From NCBI RefSeq assembly GCF_014161445.1, contig NZ_JABBXA010000023.1, forward strand, positions 1 through 64,000: a stretch of DNA of 64,000 nt, given 5' to 3'. The DNA is from Microbispora sp. H13382 (GTDB lineage: Bacteria; Actinomycetota; Actinomycetes; Streptosporangiales; Streptosporangiaceae). Under the pieces are notes generated by a model. It saw nothing but the letters and a program-made list of their open reading frames with translations, had not been told where the DNA came from and searched no databases. Both the position numbers and the translations under genes were made by a program. Below are positions 32,425 through 39,621 of this stretch, in pieces (position 1 is the stretch's first letter; each line of letters begins with the position of its first letter).

Positions 32425-34071
32425 GTGCCGGTGAAGCGGGTCGTGGGTGTGGTCGTGGGCGTGGCGGCGCTGGTCGCCGGGCTGGTCGGACCTGAAGCGG
32501 CGGCTGGATCCGACCATGCCGGGCACTGGGGGCCGCCGCAGCGTCCGCTGGAATGGAAGCCGTGTCCGCCGGAACCCGCGTCGGCCTCCGGCGGCGCCCT
32601 CGGCCCGGCCCGGTCCGCCCGCCGGGAGCCCGCCCAGGAGTGCGCGGAGCTGCGCGTCCCGCTCGACTACCGCGAGCCGTACGGCCAGCAGATCTCGCTG
32701 GCGCTCAACCGGATCAAGGGCACGGCCTCGCGTGACGGCAACCACCTCGGCGCGTTGCTGGTGAACCCCGGCGGGCCGGGCGGCGAGGGGCTCAGCCTGG
32801 CCCGGTTCGTCGCGGCCCGGCTGCCCCAGGACGTCGCCGCACGGTTCGACGTCATCGGCTTCGCGCCGCGCGGCGTCGCCCCCAGCAAGCCCGCGCTGTC
32901 GTGTGTCGACGTGGCCCGCTTCTACGCGCCGCCCCGGCCGGACAACGTGCCGAGGAACGACGCCGAGGAGCAGGCGCTGATCGGCCGGGCCAAGCAGTAC
33001 GCCGAGGGCTGCGGCAACCGCGGGTCCTGGTTCCTGCCCTACCTGACCACGGAGAACACCGCGCGGGACATGGACGCCGTGCGCGCGGCGCTCGGCGAGG
33101 AGAAGATCAGCTACCTCGGCTACTCGTACGGCACCTACCTGGGGGCGGTCTACGCCACCCTGTTCCCGCAGCGGGTGCGCCGGCTCGTGCTCGACAGCGT
33201 GGTCGACCCCGACGGGGTCTGGTACGAGGCCAACATCGCCCAGGACCACAGCTTCGACCGGCGGCACCGCGACTTCCTCGCCTGGGTGGCCGAGCACGGC
33301 GACGTCTACAAGCTGGGCACGACGCAGGCGGCGGTGTCCTTCGCGTGGTACTCCATGCGCTCACGGCTGCGCGACAGGCCCGCGGGCGGGATCGTGGGCC
33401 CGAGCGAACTGGACGACGTCTTCTCCAACGGCGCCTACAGCGACCGCCTCTGGCCGTATCTGGGCGCCGCCTTCTCGGCCTACGTCCGCGACGGCGACCC
33501 CTCGATCCTGGTGAAACTGTTCCACCTGGAGGCCGAGATCGACGCGAAGGAGGAGAACGCCTACGCGGTCTACCTGGGGGTGGAGTGCCGGGACGCCGCC
33601 TGGCCCCGGTCCTGGGAGCGCTGGCGCGCCGACACGCGCCGGGCGCACGCCGAGGCGCCGTTCATGGCCTGGCCCAACGCCGTCTACAACGCGCCCTGCG
33701 CCTTCTGGCCGGAGAAGGGCGGCACGCCGGTCAAGGTGGGCACACCACACCTGCCGCCCATCTTGCTCATCCAGGCCGAGCGGGACGCCGCCACGCCGTA
33801 CGAGGGCGCGCTGCGCATGCGCCGCCTGTTCCCGACCGCGCGCCTGCTGACCGCGGGCGGCGGCAACCACGGCGTGTCGCTCGCGGGGAACGCGTGCGTG
33901 GACCGGCACCTGGCGGCCTACCTGCGCGACGCGACGCTGCTGCCGCAGCGCAGGGGCAAGCGGGGCGCCGACGCGACCTGCCCGGCCGGGCCGGAGCCGC
34001 GGGCCACGCTGATGAAGGTCACGGAGGGCGCGCAGGGGACGCCCGCCCACGTCTCGGCCGTACGACGGTGA
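32425..34071 (+). CDS. secreted alpha/beta hydrolase, tripeptidyl-aminopeptidase (TAP-like) family
   Basis: 548 residues with a signal peptide (1-26). The fold shows the oxyanion loop NPGGPGGEG near 114, nucleophile about Ser234 in GYSYGTYLG, a TAP-like C-terminal domain, the catalytic Asp in ERDAATPYEGAL near 452 and His in GGGNHGVSLAGNACVD near 478. Relatives remove tripeptides or dipeptides from the N terminus of secreted peptides. The GTG start at 32425 has AGAGGAG as ribosome site, partly buried in a hairpin. The gene follows ispG by 121 bp and is probably transcribed on its own. Confidence 0.9.
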   Translation: MPVKRVVGVVVGVAALVAGLVGPEAAAGSDHAGHWGPPQRPLEWKPCPPEPASASGGALGPARSARREPAQECAELRVPLDYREPYGQQISLALNRIKGTASRDGNHLGALLVNPGGPGGEGLSLARFVAARLPQDVAARFDVIGFAPRGVAPSKPALSCVDVARFYAPPRPDNVPRNDAEEQALIGRAKQYAEGCGNRGSWFLPYLTTENTARDMDAVRAALGEEKISYLGYSYGTYLGAVYATLFPQRVRRLVLDSVVDPDGVWYEANIAQDHSFDRRHRDFLAWVAEHGDVYKLGTTQAAVSFAWYSMRSRLRDRPAGGIVGPSELDDVFSNGAYSDRLWPYLGAAFSAYVRDGDPSILVKLFHLEAEIDAKEENAYAVYLGVECRDAAWPRSWERWRADTRRAHAEAPFMAWPNAVYNAPCAFWPEKGGTPVKVGTPHLPPILLIQAERDAATPYEGALRMRRLFPTARLLTAGGGNHGVSLAGNACVDRHLAAYLRDATLLPQRRGKRGADATCPAGPEPRATLMKVTEGAQGTPAHVSAVRR

Positions 34072-34124
34072 GCGCAGCCGGGCCGATACCTCCCAAACGG
34101 GAATCGTTCGCGTAGGCTGGCCCC

Positions 34125-34970
34125 GTGATGCTGCGAACATCGGCGTCGCGCGTGCTCGACGACAGCGATCGTGACGAGGTTCTGGCGCTCCTCGACACCG
34201 ATCCGGTCGCCAATGTGTTCGTAGCGGCCCGGGTCAGGGCCGTCGGCCTCAGCCCTGCACGGCTCGGCGGTCAGATGTGGGGCTACGGCCCGCGCGGCGG
34301 GCTCGCGTCCCTGTGTTACGCGGGCGCCAACCTGGTGCCCGTGAACGCCACCCGCGAGGCGGTACACGCCTTCGCCGACAGGGCGCGCAAGCAGGGCCGC
34401 CGCTGCTCGTCCATCGTGGGTCCGGCCGGCGCCGTGGAGCAGTTCTGGGAGCGGCTGGAGCCGCACTGGGGCGGCGCCCGCGCGATCCGGTGGGCCCAGC
34501 CGGTCATGGCCACGAGCTCCGCGCCCGCGGTCGAACCGGACCCGCTCGTACGCAGGGTCCGGCCCGAGGAGTTCGGCACCTTGCTGCCCGCCTGCGTGGC
34601 CATGTTCACCGAAGAGGTGGGTGTCTCGCCGGACAACGGCGACGGCGGAGCGCTCTACCGGTCCAGGGTCGCCGAACTCATCCGCATCGGGCGGTCGTAC
34701 GCGCGCATCGACGACGGCCAGGTGGTCTTCAAGGCCGAGATCGGCGCGGTGACGCCGCAGGCGTGCCAGATCCAGGGCGTGTGGGTCCATCCCGACCTGC
34801 GCGGACGCGGCCACGCGGCGGCCGGCATGGCCGCCGTGGTCGAGCAGGCGCTGAAGTACTTCGCCCCGGTCGTCACCCTCTACGTGAACGACTTCAACCT
34901 CCCGGCCAGGGCGGTCTACCGCAAGGTGGGCTTCCAGGAGGTCGACACGTTCATGTCCGTGCTGTTCTGA
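34125..34970 (+). CDS. GNAT family N-acetyltransferase with DUF4081 N-terminal domain
   Basis: 281 residues. The N-terminal half (about 15-135) fits DUF4081, and the C-terminal half is a GNAT fold with the acetyl-CoA loop VWVHPDLRGRGHAAAGM near 224 and YVNDFNLPARAVYRKVGF near 248. This protein is commonly encoded just downstream of ispG in actinobacteria, as here, although its substrate is unknown. GTG 34125 is directly followed by ATG 34128; either could start translation. The last 20 bp overlap the end of the convergent DUF3037 gene. Confidence 0.88.
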   Translation: MMLRTSASRVLDDSDRDEVLALLDTDPVANVFVAARVRAVGLSPARLGGQMWGYGPRGGLASLCYAGANLVPVNATREAVHAFADRARKQGRRCSSIVGPAGAVEQFWERLEPHWGGARAIRWAQPVMATSSAPAVEPDPLVRRVRPEEFGTLLPACVAMFTEEVGVSPDNGDGGALYRSRVAELIRIGRSYARIDDGQVVFKAEIGAVTPQACQIQGVWVHPDLRGRGHAAAGMAAVVEQALKYFAPVVTLYVNDFNLPARAVYRKVGFQEVDTFMSVLF

Positions 34971-35382
34971 CCGTGCTGCTGTTACCGCCGGGTGCGGCCG
35001 ACGTCGCACGGACCAGCCGGGTCAGCAGGTGGTCCAGCTCGGCCGCGGGGTCGCGGGTCAGCCCGGCGTGCACCGGCCCGGTCTGGACGACCGTGCTGCG
35101 CGGCGCGGTGAGCCAGCGGAACCGGGCGCCCAGCGGCTCCCCGCCCAGCGGCCCCGCCTCCTCGCCGCACGCCCTCTCGTAGGCGGCCAGGGCCAGTCGT
35201 ACGCCGGGCAGGTCCACCGGCGTGCCCAGCGCCAGCAGCCGGGCCTCGTCCAGCTCGACCCGCGCGCACAGGTAGCCGCGCGGCTGGCAGTAGAGGATGA
35301 CCCCGGCGTTGACCAGCTCGCCCCGCTCCACGCTGGGCACCACGCGGATCACCGCATACTCGTAGACGTCCAGGTCGCTCAT
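34951..35382 (-). CDS. DUF3037 family protein, partner of the HipA-like kinase
   Basis: 143 residues. The DUF3037 pattern is clear: YEYAVIRVVPSVERGELVNAG near 7-28, GVILYCQPRGYLCAR, and RFRWLTAPRSTVVQTGPVH near 87-105. No enzymatic motif is visible. The start ATG overlaps the end of the HipA-like gene by 4 bp (ATGA), so the pair is translated together. The 3' end overlaps the convergent GNAT gene by 20 bp. The family is widespread and usually sits beside a HipA-like kinase gene. Its function is unknown. Confidence 0.87.
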   Translation of the reverse strand: MSDLDVYEYAVIRVVPSVERGELVNAGVILYCQPRGYLCARVELDEARLLALGTPVDLPGVRLALAAYERACGEEAGPLGGEPLGARFRWLTAPRSTVVQTGPVHAGLTRDPAAELDHLLTRLVRATSAAPGGNSSTVRTART

Positions 35383-36233
35383 CGGCCGCCCTCCCGGGTG
35401 GCGCGCCAGAAGCCGCCGATCGTCGCGCCCCGCTCGCCGCGGAGCTGCGAGGCGGAGGCGGTGGCGGTGCTGGTGGCGGTGCTGGTAGCGGGGTCCGGCA
35501 GCCAGTCGCGCGGCCCCGCGACCCGGGCGAGCAGGTGCTCGGTGTAGGCCTGCCGTACGGCCCGCGCGTCCGCGAAGCCCGGCTCGCCCTCCAGCCACTC
35601 GTCCGGCACGAGCGCGGTCACCTCGTCGAGCAGCGGGCGGGTGACGAGCGCGGCCAGGTCCGCGTCGGCCTGCTCCAGCTTCGTCGCGAACGGCGCGAGC
35701 ACGTGGTCGCGGCCGTCGAACCGGCGCCGCGGGTCCGCCGTCGGCCAGTTGTGGTGGAACCACAGAGCCGCGCCGTGGTCGATCAGCCACACCCCGCCGT
35801 GCCAGACGAGCAGGTTCGGGTTGCGCCAGCTCCGGTCCACGTTGTGGACGAGCGCGTCGAACCACAGCACCCGGGAGGCGAACTCGGCGTCGGGCTCCCA
35901 GGCGAGCGGGTCGAAGCCGAGTGCTCCGGGCAGGAAGTCGATCGCGAGGTTGTGCCCGGCGCTCGCCGTGAGCAGGTCCTGGATCTCCTCGTCGGGCTCG
36001 CGGAGGCCGAGCTGCGGGTCGAGGTCGATGACCTTGAGCTCCGGTGTGGCGAAGCCGAGCCGCCTGGCGAGCTCGGCGCAGACGATCTCGGCGACGAGCA
36101 CCCGCCTGCCCTGCCCGGCGCCGCGGAACTTCACGACGTACGTGCCGAGATCGTCGGCTTCGACGACACCGGGCAGAGACCCGCCCTCGCGCAGGGGCGC
36201 GACGTACCGCGTCGCCGTGATCTGTTCGAGCAC
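35379..36233 (-). CDS. HipA-like kinase domain protein
   Basis: 284 residues related to the kinase core of HipA/CtkA. The N-lobe has YVVKFRGAGQGRRVLVAEIVCAE-type sequence split by the conserved Lys near residue 35. The catalytic part reads LVHNVDRSWRNPNLL near 126 and VWLIDHGAALWFH near 146, with the Asp and Asn residues of the kinase in place. The HipA N-terminal subdomain 1 is absent, and no HipB-like DNA-binding antitoxin is adjacent. Instead the gene is fused by ATGA overlap to a DUF3037 gene. The C-terminal tail has short Thr/Ala/Ser repeats. Substrate and role are unknown. Confidence 0.85.
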   Translation of the reverse strand: MLEQITATRYVAPLREGGSLPGVVEADDLGTYVVKFRGAGQGRRVLVAEIVCAELARRLGFATPELKVIDLDPQLGLREPDEEIQDLLTASAGHNLAIDFLPGALGFDPLAWEPDAEFASRVLWFDALVHNVDRSWRNPNLLVWHGGVWLIDHGAALWFHHNWPTADPRRRFDGRDHVLAPFATKLEQADADLAALVTRPLLDEVTALVPDEWLEGEPGFADARAVRQAYTEHLLARVAGPRDWLPDPATSTATSTATASASQLRGERGATIGGFWRATREGGR

Positions 36234-36308
36234 GAGAGGAAGGTTACCGTCAGGGCCGGCGGTCGCTCCCCTCCCCGCGCCCGCCGGCCGTCGTGACGGA
36301 CAAGCTCC

Positions 36309-37631
36309 TCAGTTGGCCTTGCTCGGCATCCACCACATACGGCCCTCGGCGACGTCGTGGTAGACGTCGAGCAGGTCCATGCCGGTGGTCTTGCTGCGTG
36401 ATTCGGCCGCGGCCCACGCGTACACGCCCCGGGCGATCGCGCCGGGCTCCTGCTGGACCCGCATCGCGTAGACGAGGGCCCTGATCTCGTGCACCTTCCG
36501 GTCCTCCGGCTCGGCCTGCGCGGCGAGCTCGGCGAGCTGGCAGGCCAGGCGCAGGTCGCCGTCGGCGGCCGCGGCGACGGCCCGGCCCGCGACCGACGCC
36601 GCTCCCGCGGACAGTTCGGCGACCGCGCGGGCGAACACGGCGTCCGGGGCCGGCTTGAGGTTGGCGGGGTTGCCGTCATGCCAGCCGCCGTGCAGCCGCC
36701 AGATGTTGCGCACGATGAACTCGGGCTCGTCGTGACGTTCTCGCAGGTAGGGCCGTCCGGCGAGCGCGGCGGGCGGCTTGACCGAGTGCAGGATCTCGTC
36801 CAGGCGGGCCCCCGCGTTCATCAGGTCGAGCGTCTGCTCCACCAGGCTGTCGAGATAGTCGGCGGTGTCGGCGAGCGCCCGGCGCACCCGGGCCGACCCG
36901 CGGACGGGCAGCCCACGCCCGGGGAGCAGCAGGTCGGCGTCGAGCGCCGCCATGGTCCGCAGCGCCACCGCCCAGTCGTCCGGATAACGCTGCACCCGCT
37001 GCGGGTCGCCCGCTCCGGGAACCGTCCAGGCGAACAGGTCGCCGGTCAGCAGCACGCCACGCTCGGGCAGGAACGCCCAGGTGGCGTCCTCGCTGTCACC
37101 GCGGGCGTGCATGAGCTCGAAGGTGACGTCTCCCAGCGATAGCGACAGCCGGTCGCGGTAGGTCAGGTCGGGCAGCCGCTGCGGCGGCGGCCAGACCAGC
37201 CGGGGGAAGCCCCGCTCGCGCAGGTCGACGACCGCGTTGTAGCCGGCCGTCCTGGCCTGCCGGGTGAGCCTGCGGGCCAGTCCCTCCTGCGCCACGACCA
37301 GCGGGCGGGTGCCCGGTTCGGCGTCGAACTCCTCCATGCCGGTCAGCCTCTCGGCGCGGCTGCGCGAGAAGATGGCGTATTTGAGCGGCTCTACCGACCA
37401 CTTCCTGATCGCGCGGTACGACTGGGAGGCCTCGTGGGCGTCGCCGGTGTCGAAGAGGCCGAGCCCTTCCTCGCCTCGGACCACGTACACGTTGCCGCAC
37501 GCCGGCCACATCGCCACGCCGTAGGCGATCTCCTGCACCCCGTCTCGGCGGAGCTCTGAATAGGGCACGTCCTCCGGGCGCACCGAACCACGCCAGACCT
37601 CGTCGGCGTACGAGAGGATCGGTGATTCCAT
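36309..37631 (-). CDS. metallo-beta-lactamase-fold, alkyl-sulfatase-like protein with lost metal ligands
   Basis: 440 residues. The N-terminal half is an MBL fold (GNVYVVRGEEGLGLFDTG near 46, HARGDSEDATWAFLPERGVLLTGD near 175 split by loops). The rest is an alkyl-sulfatase dimerisation domain (about 265-430, YLRERHDEPEFIVRNIWRLHGGW). In active MBL hydrolases the first metal site is HxHxDH. Here the position reads FSRSRAERLTG at 88-98, with no His or Asp. One later His (175) and the Asp (198) remain, and the last His block reads LLPGRGLP. It is thus probably not a metallo-hydrolase. The ATG at 37631 is preferred over a TTG at 37637. Confidence 0.8.
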   Translation of the reverse strand: MESPILSYADEVWRGSVRPEDVPYSELRRDGVQEIAYGVAMWPACGNVYVVRGEEGLGLFDTGDAHEASQSYRAIRKWSVEPLKYAIFSRSRAERLTGMEEFDAEPGTRPLVVAQEGLARRLTRQARTAGYNAVVDLRERGFPRLVWPPPQRLPDLTYRDRLSLSLGDVTFELMHARGDSEDATWAFLPERGVLLTGDLFAWTVPGAGDPQRVQRYPDDWAVALRTMAALDADLLLPGRGLPVRGSARVRRALADTADYLDSLVEQTLDLMNAGARLDEILHSVKPPAALAGRPYLRERHDEPEFIVRNIWRLHGGWHDGNPANLKPAPDAVFARAVAELSAGAASVAGRAVAAAADGDLRLACQLAELAAQAEPEDRKVHEIRALVYAMRVQQEPGAIARGVYAWAAAESRSKTTGMDLLDVYHDVAEGRMWWMPSKAN

Positions 37632-37679
37632 GGTCAAGAGCCTGATCCTCCGGGCGGACGGTGCCCAGTAGGGAGATCC

Positions 37680-38546
37680 CTAGTGTCCGCGCCGGCCCGT
37701 GAGGGACTCGGCGGTCCAGCTCGCGAGAAGGTCCAGGGCGCGTTCGGAGGACGAGCCGGCTTCGGCGGTGTAGACGAAGAGCGTCGTATCCGGGTCGCCG
37801 GGCAGGGAGAGGGTCTCGTACTCGACGGTCAGCTCACCGACGAGAGGGTGCCGCAGGCGCTTGGAGCCGTGGGTGCGCTGGTGGACGCGGTGCTGTTCCC
37901 ACCAGTGGGCGAACTCACGGCTGTGCTCGCGCAGGTCGGCGATGAGTGCGACGGTGGCCTGGTCGTCCGGGTCGCGGCCCGCGTCGAGCCGCAGGCTCTC
38001 GACCGCGGCGCGTGCCTGGACGTCCCAGTCCACGAACAGCGATCGGGCCTCGTCGTCGAGGAACATCCACCGCGCGTAGTTGCGCCGGCGGGACGGTAGC
38101 CGGTCGAAGTCCGTGAACAGTGCTTTCGCCATCGTGTTGGCGGCGAGGACGTCGGTGCGGCGGCCGAGGACGAGGGCGGGCTCGCCGTCGAGGGCGTCGA
38201 GGAGCTGGTAGAGCCCGGGGCGCACGCGCTGGACGCCGCGAGTCCGGCGCAGGACGGGGGCCGCGGTTATCCCGATGAGGTCGCGCAGATGCGCGCGCCC
38301 GGCGTCGTCGAGCCCGAGGGCACGGCCGACGGCCTCGACCACGGTCGGCGAGGGGGTGATGCGCCGGCCCTGTTCGAGGCGTGCGTAGTAGTCGGTCGAG
38401 ACTCCGGCCAAGAAGGCGACCTCCTCGCGGCGCAGCCCCGGGACCCGTCGCACGCGGCCGTCGGAGGGCAGGCCGGCCCGTGACGGGTCGACCTGGCTGC
38501 GGGCGCGTCTCAGGAAGTCGGCGAGTTCACGGTTGGTTCCGGCCAC
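37680..38546 (-). CDS. XRE-family regulator with MmyB-like ligand-binding domain
   Basis: 288 residues. The N-terminal XRE HTH (about 8-80) contains RVPGLRREEVAFLAGVSTDYYARLEQG. The C-terminal MmyB-like domain (about 105-275, VLRRTRGVQRVRPGLYQLLD) ends in a Trp/Arg-rich stretch (FAHWWEQHRVHQRTHGSKR). Such regulators usually control one divergent oxidoreductase gene, which here is the SDR at 38728. The GTG start at 38546 lacks a clear ribosome site, so it may be translated from a leaderless mRNA. Confidence 0.92.
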   Translation of the reverse strand: MAGTNRELADFLRRARSQVDPSRAGLPSDGRVRRVPGLRREEVAFLAGVSTDYYARLEQGRRITPSPTVVEAVGRALGLDDAGRAHLRDLIGITAAPVLRRTRGVQRVRPGLYQLLDALDGEPALVLGRRTDVLAANTMAKALFTDFDRLPSRRRNYARWMFLDDEARSLFVDWDVQARAAVESLRLDAGRDPDDQATVALIADLREHSREFAHWWEQHRVHQRTHGSKRLRHPLVGELTVEYETLSLPGDPDTTLFVYTAEAGSSSERALDLLASWTAESLTGRRGH

Positions 38547-38727
38547 GAATCCAGTCTCTCGCCTGCCGTGCGTTCCTGACTGGTCCTGTGCGTCCTAGGT
38601 TCCCCCGTGCGCGGTCGCGCAGGGCGCGATATGGACGTCCGCAGCGGGTCGCGGTGAACGAAGCTGGAGCCGTGCCGGTCCCGGGGCTCCCCGGCCGGCG
38701 CCACTCGCGACATTCGAGAGGATCACC

Positions 38728-39588
38728 ATGAGATTCCCAGCGGATCGTCCCGCCACCTGGTTCGTGACCGGCACCTCCCGCGGCCTCGGCCTCGAACTGG
38801 TCAGGCAGATCCTGGAGCGCGGCGACCAGGTCGCCGCGACGACGCGGTCGCCGGAGCGGCTGCTCGCCGCACTCGGTGACGGGGTCGAGACGGCGCGCCT
38901 TCTCCCGCTCACCGTCGATCTGCGTGACGAGGCGGCGGTCAAGGGTGCGGTCCGGGAGACCACCGAACGCTTCGGCGGCCTGGACGTCGTCGTCAACAAC
39001 GCGGGCTACGGTTTCCTGGCCGCAGTGGAGGAGACCGGCGACCGCGAGGTCCGCGACATGCTCGACGTCCAGGTCGTAGGCGTGTGGAACGTGCTGCGCG
39101 CCGCTCTGCCGATCCTCCGCGAGCAACGCGGCGGCCACATCGTCAACGTGTCCTCGATCCTCGGCCTGACCGCCGTCCCGGGCTGGGCCCTCTACTGCGC
39201 CGGTAAGTTCGCGCTGGAGGGGTTGAGCGAGGCGCTCGCCGCCGAGGTGGCGGACTTCGGCGTCAAGGTCACCATCGTCGAGCCCGGCTACTTCCGCACC
39301 GAGTTCCTCACCGCGGACTCCCTCGCCCTGCCCGCCGAGACGACCGCGCACTACCCGGCCATCCGCGAGATGACCCTCGACCACCTCAAGCTTCAGGGCA
39401 GCCAGCTCGGCGACCCGGTCAGGGGCGCCCGCGCGATCATCGGCCGGGTCCTGACCGGGGAAGGCCCGCTGCGGCAGTTGCTCGGGTCGGACGCCCACTC
39501 CTACGCCGTGGCCAAGGTCGAGGCCCTGCGGGCGAACGTCGACGCCGCCGCTCTCACCGCCCCGGCCACCGACTTCCCCGCCGCCTGA
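38728..39588 (+). CDS. short-chain dehydrogenase/reductase (SDR)
   Basis: 286 residues, classical SDR. The nucleotide motif TGTSRGLGLELVRQIL lies near 14, NNAGYGF near 91, the catalytic Ser in NVSSILGLTAVPG near 141 and YCAGK (Tyr and Lys) near 158. It is an NAD(P)-dependent oxidoreductase acting on a hydroxyl or carbonyl substrate. It is divergent from its probable XRE/MmyB regulator across a 181-bp region. The ATG at 38728 has GAGAGGAT as ribosome site. The substrate is not predictable. Confidence 0.92.
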   Translation: MRFPADRPATWFVTGTSRGLGLELVRQILERGDQVAATTRSPERLLAALGDGVETARLLPLTVDLRDEAAVKGAVRETTERFGGLDVVVNNAGYGFLAAVEETGDREVRDMLDVQVVGVWNVLRAALPILREQRGGHIVNVSSILGLTAVPGWALYCAGKFALEGLSEALAAEVADFGVKVTIVEPGYFRTEFLTADSLALPAETTAHYPAIREMTLDHLKLQGSQLGDPVRGARAIIGRVLTGEGPLRQLLGSDAHSYAVAKVEALRANVDAAALTAPATDFPAA

Positions 39589-39621
39589 CGCCCCGCCGCC
39601 TCTCGTGGACAGGCGGACTTG

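Noticed and set aside
36309..37631. Active beta-lactamase or alkyl sulfatase
   Set aside because: The first metal-binding block is missing, so a claim of resistance or sulfatase activity is not supported.
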